64,000 bases of DNA, taken from positions 189,032-253,031 of the forward strand of contig NZ_FQUQ01000006.1 of the NCBI RefSeq assembly GCF_900129215.1. The letters run 5' to 3'. The stretch's first letter is position 1, and every line of letters begins with the position of its first letter. The position numbers and the translations under genes are program-made. Shown one piece after another: positions 15,707 to 24,659 of the stretch. The notes under the pieces were generated by a model. The model ran no database searches and was not told the DNA's origin. It saw only the letters and a list, made by a program, of their open reading frames with translations. Origin of the DNA: Pedobacter caeni (GTDB taxonomy: Bacteria; Bacteroidota; Bacteroidia; Sphingobacteriales; Sphingobacteriaceae).

Positions 15707-17188
15707 ATGTTGATCCCTAAATGCAATCCCCAGGTTTTCTTTCTCAAAATTATCCCGTTATTCTTATTTCTTATCCTTATCAATGCCGGATTAAAAGCAC
15801 AGGTAAAAACCGGGATTTATAAGGTTGACTACCAAACAGACGCCAGCTTTCTGAATACCTATTTCCGTCCCTATAATGCCCAAAATACCAACAAAGGTTT
15901 CAATATCAAAACCTATTATAACTACAGGTATAAGCAGCTTTTGGATACCGCTAACGGGGTTGAATATGTGGTTGTGATCAACAAAGAAGATCCTGACAAT
16001 AAGGAATATTACAGTGTTCAGATGGTTTGGCTAAACAAATACCGTCCGGATAATTTTCATATCAGCTATAGCGATTCACTGGCCAGAAAATTTGTTGGAA
16101 TGGAGTTATATATAGGAAAACAAAGAAATTACTGGAATCCTGTCCGGCCGTACTTCAATGATGGTTTTATATGGAACCAGGCATTTGATCATTACTCCTC
16201 AGACAGGGATTACCGGTATAGGTTGAGTGACAGTAATTTTTATTCAGGTAAAGATCTGTTTATCCTTAAATCAAAGAAATTTGAGTTGATCACCGATTCT
16301 GTAAAGGTTGACTCCAATACTTATCATAGTAATCCGCTGGGAGATTCCGGCTATACCACAGCCAACAGATACCTGAGCTATGAGCAGGCATTTACTTCAT
16401 TTAAACTCAAAGCACAAAAGAACTATCAATCCTTTTTACATCTTCCGGTTCAGGTTAAATTTTACACTGGCCCTTTGGGCAGCAGTCAATTCAAAATGTT
16501 CCCTGCCGGCGACTTTATTGCCTTAACCAAAGAGACGGATGAGTGGTATTGGGGAGAACACATTTCGGTAGATGGTCAGGTTACTGCAGGAAGGATTTAC
16601 ATAGATGATTTATCGGTTGGAAAGACAAAACCTCAAATTATAAATGGCCTGAATTTTCGGATAAAATATAGTTTATTTCCGGAAGACCAAACTTTTCCGG
16701 AGGGTCTGGGGGTTATTTTAGGAATAAAGATATACCAGGGAAAACGGCTGGTACAGGTTATTAAAGAGCCGGGGCTGGTCAGTGATACTGTTCAGCTCAT
16801 TCCTACTGCAGATGCCAATTTTGATGGTTATCCTGATCTGCAAATCTATTCTCATTCCGGAGGTGCGGGACCTAATTACGGGAATAACTATTATCTCTAT
16901 AATCCTAAAACAATGCAATTTGATTATCATGCTCAGCTTTCCGATCTATCACAACCAAATATTGATCAAAAAAGTAAAACCATTTCGGCGGCATGGCGCA
17001 ATGGTGCAGGAAATTATGGCGCGGAAAAGTACAAATGGATCAACAAGAAGCTTAATATGGTGGAATATTACGAAATCAGATATCTTGATGGGGACCAGAT
17101 TGAAGAAACGCATCATAAAATGATCAGAGGGAAGATGATCAAACGCAAGCGTATCGTCAAAGAAGAGGAGCTGCAACATCCATTTTAG
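15707..17188 (+). CDS. Exported protein of unknown function
   Basis: 493 residues from the ATG at 15707; the longer frame begins with a TTG at 15665. A signal peptide is clear (hydrophobic FLKIIPLFLFLILINAG, cleavage likely near LKAQ). The rest is soluble, rich in Tyr, Asn and Asp. The C-terminal third has TADANFDGYPDLQIYSHSGG, a calcium-binding-loop-like pattern seen in FG-GAP and XAC2610-type proteins. I do not recognise the full-length family. The protein probably lies in the periplasm or outer membrane, and no partner is visible. Confidence 0.75.
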   Translation: MLIPKCNPQVFFLKIIPLFLFLILINAGLKAQVKTGIYKVDYQTDASFLNTYFRPYNAQNTNKGFNIKTYYNYRYKQLLDTANGVEYVVVINKEDPDNKEYYSVQMVWLNKYRPDNFHISYSDSLARKFVGMELYIGKQRNYWNPVRPYFNDGFIWNQAFDHYSSDRDYRYRLSDSNFYSGKDLFILKSKKFELITDSVKVDSNTYHSNPLGDSGYTTANRYLSYEQAFTSFKLKAQKNYQSFLHLPVQVKFYTGPLGSSQFKMFPAGDFIALTKETDEWYWGEHISVDGQVTAGRIYIDDLSVGKTKPQIINGLNFRIKYSLFPEDQTFPEGLGVILGIKIYQGKRLVQVIKEPGLVSDTVQLIPTADANFDGYPDLQIYSHSGGAGPNYGNNYYLYNPKTMQFDYHAQLSDLSQPNIDQKSKTISAAWRNGAGNYGAEKYKWINKKLNMVEYYEIRYLDGDQIEETHHKMIRGKMIKRKRIVKEEELQHPF

Positions 17189-17305
17189 TCAGGACATCAG
17201 AAACCAAACAGCACATATTATTAATTATAAATTACATTAATTACCTATATAATAAATTAAACTATTTATATTAGACAAGCTGATGCTTAGGTAATATAAA
17301 TAAAC

Positions 17306-18118
17306 ATGGATTACATCGCCAGACAGGCCAATCAATATGACAAGATTTTCAAGGAGAACATGGATGTGGCACTCCCTGGCCTCATCAGGCATCTGCTGGA
17401 AATTCAGGTCGTAAGCATCAAAGAAATTCAGGCTGAAATACAACATACTAAAGAACGCAAACCCGATCTGATCAAAGAAGTGACCGATCATCTAGGAAAA
17501 AAGTATGTCCTGCATATGGAGTATCAGGTAAGAGACGATAAAGATATGGTGTATCGAATGGCTGAATACAGCATCATGTTGCAGCGTAAATACCGGATCC
17601 TCGTGAAGCAATTTGTGATTTTCATGGGTAAAGGTACACCAGCTATGGCACAGCGCATCACAACTGAAGACCATAGTTTCAGGTACCACCTGTTGTCCCT
17701 CTCCTCTTTTGATTACAAATTATTTCTGAAAGCGGAGAAACCGGAAGAAAAAATGCTTGCTGTTTTGGCGGATTTTAAAGATGATCCTCCTTTAACGGCT
17801 ATAAAAAACATATTAAAGGAGATACAATCCACTGACAGCGATGATCTGGCAGAACAGAAATATTTTAACCAGGTAAGGGTATTATTACAATTAAGAGATT
17901 TAGAAACACAATTTGACGAAGTTATGGAATCAATATCAACATTTTTCAAGGAAGAAAGAGATCCCTATTATAAGAAAGGTGAGAAGAAAGGACGGGAGAA
18001 AGGAGAACACAGTAAAGCAGTACAAATTGCCAGGAAACTCAAAAAAATGGGTTTACCGGTCAAAGACATTGCAAAAGCAACCAGTCTTTCCATTGCCGAA
18101 ATTGAAAACGGTAAATAA
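17306..18118 (+). CDS. Rpn-family PD-(D/E)xK nuclease-like protein
   Basis: 270 residues. The core matches the Rpn/PDDEXK 'transposase-like' family: Asp54 in RKPDLIKEV and Glu72/Gln74 in HMEYQ are the catalytic signature (ExQ instead of ExK). The C-terminus has the typical Lys/Glu/Gly tail (KKGEKKGREKGEHSK) followed by a short helix-turn-helix-like end. Rpn proteins of E. coli promote RecA-independent recombination. It stands alone in an AT-rich stretch (17189-17305) with no terminal inverted repeats, so it is not an insertion sequence in the usual sense. Confidence 0.8.
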   Translation: MDYIARQANQYDKIFKENMDVALPGLIRHLLEIQVVSIKEIQAEIQHTKERKPDLIKEVTDHLGKKYVLHMEYQVRDDKDMVYRMAEYSIMLQRKYRILVKQFVIFMGKGTPAMAQRITTEDHSFRYHLLSLSSFDYKLFLKAEKPEEKMLAVLADFKDDPPLTAIKNILKEIQSTDSDDLAEQKYFNQVRVLLQLRDLETQFDEVMESISTFFKEERDPYYKKGEKKGREKGEHSKAVQIARKLKKMGLPVKDIAKATSLSIAEIENGK

Positions 18119-18137
18119 AACGTCACAATATCAACAC

Positions 18138-18188
18138 AAACATCAGATGTTTAAGCTTCAGAAGCTACCTTTGAAACATCTGATGTTT
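18138..18188. promoter_or_regulatory. Two FadR-type operators flanking the -7 element
   Basis: AAACATCAGATGTTT (18138-18152) and AAACATCTGATGTTT (18174-18188) are perfect 7-1-7 palindromes that differ only in the central base. Their centres are 36 bp apart. Between them is the -7 TACCTTTG (18166-18173). One palindrome covers the -33 position and the other the transcript start, so the regulator encoded next should repress its own operon. Confidence 0.8.
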
Positions 18189-18192
18189 AAAT

Positions 18193-18846
18193 ATGAAAAC
18201 AACTATAAAACTTTCCGATAAAGTCATTATTGGAATCAAAAAGGACATTGCTTCCGGCAAGTTAAAAAAGGGCGAAAAGATTCCTGCTGAACCAGAGCTC
18301 ATGGAGCTTTATGAGGTAGGGCGCTCCACGATCAGGGAAGCTATTAAAACACTTGCTATTTCCGGAATTTTAAAAGTACAACAGGGCTCCGGTACTTTTG
18401 TAACTTCAAAGATCAAGGACGAAACACTTTTACAGCGTTTAAAACGGGCGGATTTTGAGGAGATCAACAGTGTTCGTTTGTTACTGGAGAAGGAAATTGT
18501 CCGCTTAGCTTGTCAACATCGCAGTGATGAGGACGTACGGCTGATGCAGGAACATCTGCAACACCGAAAGAAGGCCATTGAAAACAATCAGCAGAAAAAA
18601 TGTGCAGAGGCAGATATTGCCTTCCACATCAGCATTGCCAAATCATCAGGAAATCAGGTACTTTCCGATCTCTATGAAAATTTCACATCTGTGATGAGGA
18701 ACTTCTTTACCTTAAGAGATGCCGAAGATATCGGTCATTTTGCACAAAGCCAATATTCACATGAATCCCTGGCACAAGCAATCGCGCTGAAGAACCCTAA
18801 ACTTGCCGAACAGCTCATCTTAACCATTTTGGACAATAATTATTAA
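18193..18846 (+). CDS. GntR-family regulator, FadR subfamily
   Basis: 217 residues. The N-terminal winged helix (about 5-70) reads KLKKGEKIPAEPELMELYEV and RSTIREAIKTLAISGILKVQQGSGTFV, the GntR signature. The C-terminal all-helical FCD domain (about 80-210) has metal-site histidines typical of the subgroup (for example ADIAFHISIAKSSGN). It probably binds a small carboxylate or similar ligand. It is first in an operon with tauE-like and DUF1634 genes (gaps of 4 bp each), and the two palindromes at its promoter point to autoregulation. Confidence 0.92.
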   Translation: MKTTIKLSDKVIIGIKKDIASGKLKKGEKIPAEPELMELYEVGRSTIREAIKTLAISGILKVQQGSGTFVTSKIKDETLLQRLKRADFEEINSVRLLLEKEIVRLACQHRSDEDVRLMQEHLQHRKKAIENNQQKKCAEADIAFHISIAKSSGNQVLSDLYENFTSVMRNFFTLRDAEDIGHFAQSQYSHESLAQAIALKNPKLAEQLILTILDNNY

Positions 18847-18850
18847 CATC

Positions 18851-19684
18851 ATGAATATTCTATTCTTTACCCTCATTCTCTTGCTGGGGGCTTATCTTGC
18901 GGGCCTTGCGGGCTCATTGACCGGCCTGGGTGGCGGCGTAGTAATTATCCCTTTACTGACACTTGGTTTTCATGTAGACATCCGTTATGCCATTGGAGCC
19001 GCATTGGTCGCTTCCATTGCTACCTCTTCCGGTTCTGCCAGTGCCTATGTAAAGGAAGGCATCACCAATGTCAGACTTGGCATGTTCCTGGAGATTGCCA
19101 CCACTACAGGTGCAGTGATCGGCGCAATTCTGGCCATTTACACTCCTGTAAATATTGTAGCCATCCTGTTTGGTGTCATGCTCATTTTTTCTGCAGCAAT
19201 GACCCTCAGAAAAAAACATGAAACGGCTTTAACTGAAGGCAGCAAGCTTTCTTACGCCTTGAAATTAAACAGCAGTTACCCGACACGCGAAGGCATTGTT
19301 GACTATAAATTAAAGAATATTGGCGGAGGCTTCTCGATCATGACCATCGCAGGCGTGCTTTCCGGTTTACTGGGAATTGGCTCAGGTGCATTAAAGGTAC
19401 TTGCAATGGACAGTGCCATGCGTGTTCCCTTTCGTGTCAGTACCACTACCAGTAATTTTATGGTTGGTGTTACCGCTGCTGCAAGCGCTGTTGTGTACCT
19501 GCAAAGAGGTTACATTGATCCGGGTATTGCTTTTCCGGTAATCATAGGCGTACTTGCCGGAGCCTTCACAGGTGCTAAACTACTGATGAAAATCAATGTT
19601 AAATGGCTTAAAATTATCTTTTGCGCAGCCATTACCTTAATTGCAATCAACATGATTTACAACGGCATTCAGCATAAATTTTAA
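18851..19684 (+). CDS. TSUP-family (TauE/SafE) sulfite or organic-acid exporter
   Basis: 277 residues with about eight hydrophobic helices and the family repeat motif: SLTGLGGGVVIIPLL in the first half and VLSGLLGIGSGALKVLAM in the second. TSUP proteins move sulfite, sulfoacetate or related anions across the inner membrane. The gene starts 4 bp after the GntR stop and is followed 4 bp later by the DUF1634 gene. The actual substrate is not determined; the FadR-type regulator hints at an organic acid or sulfonate ligand. Confidence 0.9.
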   Translation: MNILFFTLILLLGAYLAGLAGSLTGLGGGVVIIPLLTLGFHVDIRYAIGAALVASIATSSGSASAYVKEGITNVRLGMFLEIATTTGAVIGAILAIYTPVNIVAILFGVMLIFSAAMTLRKKHETALTEGSKLSYALKLNSSYPTREGIVDYKLKNIGGGFSIMTIAGVLSGLLGIGSGALKVLAMDSAMRVPFRVSTTTSNFMVGVTAAASAVVYLQRGYIDPGIAFPVIIGVLAGAFTGAKLLMKINVKWLKIIFCAAITLIAINMIYNGIQHKF

Positions 19685-19688
19685 GAAA

Positions 19689-20078
19689 ATGGAGAAGATT
19701 AAAAAAGTTACCGACCGGGACATACAGCAACTTATTGGTCAGGTTCTCAGATATGGAGTACTGATTTCCGGAGCAGTCGCAATTATTGGTGGGATCTGGT
19801 ATTTATTCCAGCATGGATCTGCGATCCCACATTATACAACATTCAACGGAGAGCCGGCGGGTTATACCAGTTTGAACGGAATTCTAAAAGGGCTTGGCCA
19901 GGGCAGCGCCACAGAGATCATACAACTGGGTGTAGTCATTCTGATCGCCACCCCTATCCTTAGGATTGTTTTCTCCCTGCTTGCCTTTATACTGGAGAAG
20001 GATAAACTTTATGTACTGATTACCCTTATCGTGTTATCGATCATCTTATTCAGTATGTTTGGCGGATTAAAGATTTAA
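19689..20078 (+). CDS. DUF1634 membrane protein
   Basis: 129 residues with three hydrophobic helices (about 20-45, 73-98, 103-128), matching DUF1634. Genes of this family commonly sit beside TauE/SafE transporters, so it probably acts as a partner subunit. It is the last gene of the operon and is followed by a strong terminator. No catalytic motif is visible. Confidence 0.88.
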   Translation: MEKIKKVTDRDIQQLIGQVLRYGVLISGAVAIIGGIWYLFQHGSAIPHYTTFNGEPAGYTSLNGILKGLGQGSATEIIQLGVVILIATPILRIVFSLLAFILEKDKLYVLITLIVLSIILFSMFGGLKI

Positions 20079-20083
20079 CAAAA

Positions 20084-20115
20084 AAAGGCTGTCCATAAAA
20101 AAATGGACAGCCTTT
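20084..20115. terminator. Bidirectional terminator
   Basis: AAAGGCTGTCCAT (20084-20096) and ATGGACAGCCTTT (20103-20115) form a perfect 13-bp stem with a 6-nt A-rich loop, with A and T runs on the flanks. It serves the DUF1634 operon and the convergent terD gene. Confidence 0.85.
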
Positions 20116-20149
20116 CTCTCTTCCAGTATTGGCAACTGGCATTTTATTG

Positions 20150-20698
20150 TTACTGGTATTTATTCAGGTAATCCTGTAACCCACCGTTCATCCCTACACC
20201 TACGGCTTCAAATTTCCACTCGTCGTTTCTACGGTAAATTCTGCCGAACTCTACTGCTGTTTCAATAGAAAAATCTTCTTCCAGCTCATATTTCATAATT
20301 TCCACACCATTTTGATCAATGATGCGAACAAATGAATTCTTTACCTGTCCAAAGTTTTGTTTACGGGCTGCTGCTTCATGTATCGTTACTACGATGCATA
20401 GCTCTGCAACTTTAGCATCTACCTTAGTCAGGTCAACTTTAATGCTTTCATCGTCGCCATCACCTGCACCTGTAAGGTTATCACCGGTATGTTCAACCGA
20501 TCCGTCAGGAGAGCTTAAATTGTTGTAAAAGATAAAGTTCGCGTCTGAAACCAGTCGTTTATCTTCTCCAAGCATAAAAACCGAGGCATCCAAATCGAAA
20601 TCATGTCCGTTTGAACTATTCGTATCCCATCCAAGTCCAACAGTAAATTTTGGGGCATTTAAATTTTCCCTCTGCCCTTTTTGTAAGTTAATAGCCAT
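20150..20698 (-). CDS. terD: TerD-family protein
   Basis: 182 residues, close to canonical TerD. It begins MAINLQKG, then GLGWDTNSSNGHDFDLDAS with the acidic loop, VFMLGEDKRLVSDANFIFYN, and HTGDNLTGAGDGDDESI with a second calcium-binding acidic cluster, and ends VEFGRIYRRNDEWKFEAVG. TerD proteins bind Ca2+ and belong to tellurite, phage and DNA-damage stress systems. No other ter genes (terB, terC, terZ) are nearby, so only the two TerD-like proteins are present in this window. Its promoter region matches that of the paralogue at 14925. Confidence 0.93.
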   Translation of the reverse strand: MAINLQKGQRENLNAPKFTVGLGWDTNSSNGHDFDLDASVFMLGEDKRLVSDANFIFYNNLSSPDGSVEHTGDNLTGAGDGDDESIKVDLTKVDAKVAELCIVVTIHEAAARKQNFGQVKNSFVRIIDQNGVEIMKYELEEDFSIETAVEFGRIYRRNDEWKFEAVGVGMNGGLQDYLNKYQ

Positions 20699-20719
20699 AT
20701 GTATTGATTTGTTTTTTGC

Positions 20720-20759
20720 TTTATTCTCAAATATTGGTACATTATTTTACATAAACAAT
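20720..20759 (-). promoter_or_regulatory. Upstream element shared with the second TerD-like gene
   Basis: Gap-free match (33 of 40) to 15544-15583, at a similar distance from the ATG (22 bp versus 20 bp). Read in the transcribed direction the core is AATATTTGAGAATAAA. Confidence 0.6.
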
Positions 20760-21017
20760 ACCAGGTCAAATTATTTTGTAACAATTCTGCCCCGTTATTT
20801 TTAAGTCCCTCCAAAATTGTGGTCACCATTAAATAAAAATTTCATTGCAATGCCAGACAAAAAAATCATGATTTCCGGAGGCATTACGTTAAGCGCAAGA
20901 TGCTTAAGCTAAAATTACGGCAGGTATTACAGGAGAAGAATCAAAATACAAAAACACAATTAATTGTTCAAATAAAACCCGATTCAGCTAAATCAATTTA
21001 AAGCCAATTAATATGAC
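20760..21017. other. Intergenic stretch without a recognised gene
   Basis: Between the terD promoter and the GIY-YIG gene. It contains a 20-codon frame from the ATG at 20850, which has no supporting signal and which I do not call. I see no hairpin, repeat or RNA gene that I can support. Confidence 0.4.
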
Positions 21018-21025
21018 TAATTTTG
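21018..21025 (+). promoter_or_regulatory. -7 element at the GIY-YIG start, leaderless type
   Basis: TAATTTTG is an exact TAnnTTTG match and ends 3 bp before the ATG at 21029. By the usual spacing the transcript starts at the A of the ATG. Confidence 0.55.
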
Positions 21026-21028
21026 GAA

Positions 21029-21703
21029 ATGACAATTAAGCACCTATTAACAAAGGAACAGGAAACCTTTCTAAAGAAGCACAAGATCTCATCAGAACTA
21101 TTGTTCGATGCCGAGGGAGAGGACATCACAGAAAATCTGCAGAAAAGTATGACTGAGGCGGACAAGGTGATCGCCTGTAACACTGCTGCATGCAGCGAAA
21201 ATGATACGCACACCTTAAAAACTATCGGAGGCTTTTGTCCACAATGCGATACGACTAAAATTGCTGCTGCCCTAAGAGAGCTAAAACCAGGCTATATCTA
21301 CATCTCCGGATCAAGAAGAGGTGCTTTGATAAAAATCGGGTCTTCCAATGAAGGAAAAAGTAAAACCTTAACCTTAAACCTGAGCACTGCCAGAGATGGT
21401 GGTTATGACGACTGGGAGTTGCTGTTCAGCGCAAAAACAGGAACATTAGGAAGAGTAGAACGGATGTTCCAGGACAAACTCAGCGAATACAAAGCTGCCT
21501 ACCAACATGAGAAAAGTGGTAAACTCCAGAATGGTGGAGAATTGTACCGTTGTGCTTACCTTAAAGCTAAAGAAGCTTATCTTGCGCTACAGGAAGAACA
21601 ACAATTCGAGTTTACTCAGATCAGTGAAAAGAAACACATCATCTCGGAATATCAATTCAAAAACTTAAGGATTAAATCAAGTAAAGCGGTTACTGAAGCT
21701 TAA
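21029..21703 (+). CDS. GIY-YIG nuclease-fold protein (T5orf172-like)
   Basis: 224 residues from the ATG at 21029; an in-frame TTG at 21023 lies inside the -7 element and is rejected. The core GYIYISGSRRGALIKIGSS corresponds to the GIY-YIG signature, followed by STARDGG with the conserved Arg and the region GRVERMFQDKLSEY with the Glu. The N-terminal 90 residues hold a small Cys pair (GFCPQCDTTK), possibly a zinc site. The family occurs in phages and bacteria; its DNA target is unknown. It is monocistronic and ends at a strong hairpin. Confidence 0.8.
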   Translation: MTIKHLLTKEQETFLKKHKISSELLFDAEGEDITENLQKSMTEADKVIACNTAACSENDTHTLKTIGGFCPQCDTTKIAAALRELKPGYIYISGSRRGALIKIGSSNEGKSKTLTLNLSTARDGGYDDWELLFSAKTGTLGRVERMFQDKLSEYKAAYQHEKSGKLQNGGELYRCAYLKAKEAYLALQEEQQFEFTQISEKKHIISEYQFKNLRIKSSKAVTEA

Positions 21704-21742
21704 AATTTTACTCCTATAATGACCTTCAGGTCGGTTTATTCA

Positions 21743-21780
21743 GTATCGAAGCATTTTATCATATGAAAATGCTTCGATAC
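21743..21780. terminator. Bidirectional terminator, 15-bp stem
   Basis: GTATCGAAGCATTTT (21743-21757) and AAAATGCTTCGATAC (21766-21780) pair perfectly around an 8-nt loop, between the convergent GIY-YIG and DUF6493 genes. A smaller GACCT/AGGTC pair lies at 21721-21732. Confidence 0.85.
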
Positions 21781-21818
21781 GTTAACTCGAAATCAAACCT
21801 CATTTTAAGGACCTGATA

Positions 21819-24653
21819 TTAGTTCCTGCTCAATAACTCCCCTACTACCTTTTTGAGGCTTCCTGTAATGTTCCATGTGCTGAGCTGAGGAATTTTATCC
21901 AGATCTACAGCAGATCCGTTTAAGGCAATCAATTCATGGTAAATTTCCAATAGCTTTTTAAGATTTTTAACCGGTTCTGTTTCCAGCTGGGAAAGCAATG
22001 CGACGATCATTTCTTCCAGAGCCATGTTATGAGCAGTACTCAATCCCATCATATTGGTCGTCATCAGGTCTGTCAACCTTTTCAAAGGCGCCCATTCAAT
22101 CCGTTCCAATAGCCCCAGTATCCGTCCGGTCTCTGCACTGATCATTCGTCTTTCTTCCACTCTTTCGAACCAAAGTTCTGCCGCCAGCCCACGAATGGTT
22201 TTGTCTGAATGAAGCATTCCTGCTGCAATAGTCAGATACCCCAAGGGCGACAGCTCTCCATTTAATTCGCGCAAAGACATCAACATTTTATTTGCTGCCC
22301 TCAGGTGATCCCCATCCGCACCAGACAGGTTGAGGTGAAGGTTAATCCGGCTGCTCAGCATCAGGTCAGGATGATTGGGAAAAGCAAATATCAATCTTGG
22401 AATATCTGTTTCCCAGCTTTGCTGAAACTCTTTTTCAAAGAAGTATTCTACAAAGAGATACTGTTCTCTTTTTTTTGAGGCATGCACCGGATATTTTACC
22501 AGAATTTCCGGACTCCAGGCTTTATAGCGCTCGGATTTACCCGTTTTAGCATCAAATTCCCCATAAGCCAGGTATTCTTTAAGATAGGCCTTCCAGTCAA
22601 ATTTCCCTTTAACAACGGTCTGAAGGACTTCCTGATCTGCTTTAATACTTAAAACTTCCGGGATTTGCCCTCCTTTATTTAGCATCGTTGCAGTTAACCA
22701 CCAGTTGGCATGTAAGATCTCCCCTGTAGAAAAGGCTTTTTGATCTAAAAAGTAAGTCATTAAGGCCCGATACTCCCCGGTCAGTTCAGACTTTGCCAGT
22801 TTCAGGGCCTCCTCTGTCTCGTCCAGTGCGCATCGTTGCATCGCTAGCTGCACATCCATAGTATGGGGTTCAATACCGGCTTCCTGATAGGCTTTGAATC
22901 GCTGCACTAATATTTTAGGATCAACATAAGAGGGACTATGTGTAGCAGTAGACAGTAGTGGAATGGAAGTCCCTTTTTTTATTTGTTCCAGAACCGCATC
23001 AAAGATCATTTTGAAGGGATCAAACAACCGTATATCTAGTTTACGTCCCCAGGAATCCAGGTCAAGGAGGTCATTGGCATGCTGTAGTCTTAGTCTCTTC
23101 AATCCGGCAGCAGATTCAGGAAATTTCAGGGTCAGGTAAGCACTATAGCTCGTCAGAAATGCAGCCAGTAAACGATCAAACAAACCTAAGCCCGAAGACC
23201 ATTGACTGTTCACTTTATAAGCACGTTGAAAAGCAGGCTCCAGCTGCGCTATTGTTTCTCCGGTGATCTGCTGATCGAACTGTAATATTGCCGCTGGCAG
23301 GAGGTCAAAATGATAAGGTTCATTATTCTCCATAGCCTGTCCGGCGAGGAAAATCAGGTCTTCTATATTTTTCAGTTCAGGAATGCGGTTCTCTGCCCGG
23401 ATCAGCCGGAATTGCATGGGATCGCCTTCTTCCAATTGATCAGGACTGTCCGGAAAACCAGGTTCCACAACCCTTAACCATGGCTGCAACAAAGGCTTCA
23501 CCGACATCAGAATTGCATCTGTATAAGGCAATACTGCTTCCTTTAACTCCTCACTTTCCAGATCTCCATATTTCCTGATCAGCTTTGCAGCCTGCAATTG
23601 CATGGCTTCATCTTTAGTCAAAAAGACAGGCATGGCCTGAACACAAATATCCTTTCTTTTAGCTACCGTAGATTCTGCGATCTTCTCTGCAATGGAAAGT
23701 GCGGTTTTCGCCACAGATTTCAGCTCAGAAGAAAACAGGGTGGCAAGCTGGGCGATAAAATCATCAGTACGGAAATCAGGATGGGCATATAACTTCTTAA
23801 AAAGTGCCAGCACTACCCCTACGGCTTTAGACTGCACACTGTACAATGCAGAAAAAAGTTCATCCTGTAACTGCATCAGTTCTTCTTCTACCGGGTTCAA
23901 TGACAAGAACAAATCTATAAACCAGCCACTGAGGGTTTTATTAAAATTACGGTTAACGGTTAACAGGCATGCTTTCAGAACACGCATTCTGTCCAGCTGC
24001 CCGGATTCCGTCAGCCTTCGGAAGGCCCCCATCCATTTCTCATGTTCTTTTTCTCCGGGACTCACATTTAAAAACCTTTCTACCCGATTTACAGTGCCTG
24101 GATATTCGAACAGATACCAGATGTGTTCCCTCAGTGTGATTGGGTTTTTCTCTAACTCCTCCGGAAGAAAATTAAAGTAGCCGGTAATTTTCTCATCAGG
24201 AAGATAGATCGCCATTGGCAGAATGGCCGCCAGCAGTTCAGGACTTGCAGAAAGGTATCCTTTTTCCTGCCAGTTCAACACATACTGGTAGGGAACAGGA
24301 AGAAACTCTTCCTCCTTTAAACCATGAATGAACGAAGAAAACCAGGGCGGGCAATGCCAGTCCAGAATCTCGTCCATCTCCTGATAAGCTCTCCAGGTCC
24401 ATCCCTGCAGTTTTTTTGCATCTGAGGATCCAAAACAAGTAAACGTACTTACCGCCAGGATCCACAATTGCTCTTCTGTGGCTAATCTCGAATATTTACC
24501 ATGACCTCTGAATTCGTATTTATCTAAACGTCGTTCTTCCTTTTTTATCGTCGGAACGAGTGAATGTCTTTCTTTCTCTGTGAGTGATTTTAAAAAGGGA
24601 ATCAGCAGATCTTTACTGCCTTTTTCCAATATATTCAAGTACTCTTCTATCAT
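21819..24653 (-). CDS. DUF6493-like repeat protein
   Basis: A large cytoplasmic protein of 944 residues, helix-rich, with no signal peptide or membrane segment. Short leucine-rich helical stretches recur (for example AKTALSIAEKIAEST and QLQAAKLIRKYGD), like an ARM/HEAT-type alpha solenoid. I assign it to the DUF6493 family, mainly because such proteins are found beside SWIM zinc-finger genes in Bacteroidota; the assignment should be treated as probable. It lies 6 bp after the SWIM gene in the same operon. No catalytic motif can be seen; a scaffold or protein-binding role is the safest reading. Confidence 0.7.
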   Translation of the reverse strand: MIEEYLNILEKGSKDLLIPFLKSLTEKERHSLVPTIKKEERRLDKYEFRGHGKYSRLATEEQLWILAVSTFTCFGSSDAKKLQGWTWRAYQEMDEILDWHCPPWFSSFIHGLKEEEFLPVPYQYVLNWQEKGYLSASPELLAAILPMAIYLPDEKITGYFNFLPEELEKNPITLREHIWYLFEYPGTVNRVERFLNVSPGEKEHEKWMGAFRRLTESGQLDRMRVLKACLLTVNRNFNKTLSGWFIDLFLSLNPVEEELMQLQDELFSALYSVQSKAVGVVLALFKKLYAHPDFRTDDFIAQLATLFSSELKSVAKTALSIAEKIAESTVAKRKDICVQAMPVFLTKDEAMQLQAAKLIRKYGDLESEELKEAVLPYTDAILMSVKPLLQPWLRVVEPGFPDSPDQLEEGDPMQFRLIRAENRIPELKNIEDLIFLAGQAMENNEPYHFDLLPAAILQFDQQITGETIAQLEPAFQRAYKVNSQWSSGLGLFDRLLAAFLTSYSAYLTLKFPESAAGLKRLRLQHANDLLDLDSWGRKLDIRLFDPFKMIFDAVLEQIKKGTSIPLLSTATHSPSYVDPKILVQRFKAYQEAGIEPHTMDVQLAMQRCALDETEEALKLAKSELTGEYRALMTYFLDQKAFSTGEILHANWWLTATMLNKGGQIPEVLSIKADQEVLQTVVKGKFDWKAYLKEYLAYGEFDAKTGKSERYKAWSPEILVKYPVHASKKREQYLFVEYFFEKEFQQSWETDIPRLIFAFPNHPDLMLSSRINLHLNLSGADGDHLRAANKMLMSLRELNGELSPLGYLTIAAGMLHSDKTIRGLAAELWFERVEERRMISAETGRILGLLERIEWAPLKRLTDLMTTNMMGLSTAHNMALEEMIVALLSQLETEPVKNLKKLLEIYHELIALNGSAVDLDKIPQLSTWNITGSLKKVVGELLSRN

Positions 24654-24659
24654 TTTCTC

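Noticed and set aside
17189..18118. An insertion sequence around the Rpn-like gene
   Set aside because: No terminal inverted repeats or target duplication flank the gene. The ATTACCTA/TAGGTAAT pair (17240-17247, 17288-17295) lies entirely upstream and does not bracket it.
14925..20698. A complete tellurium-resistance (ter) cluster
   Set aside because: Only two TerD-like genes occur, separated by unrelated genes, and no terB, terC or terZ is seen.
20850..20912. A 20-codon frame starting with ATG
   Set aside because: No promoter, ribosome site or recognisable peptide; a frame of this size is expected by chance.
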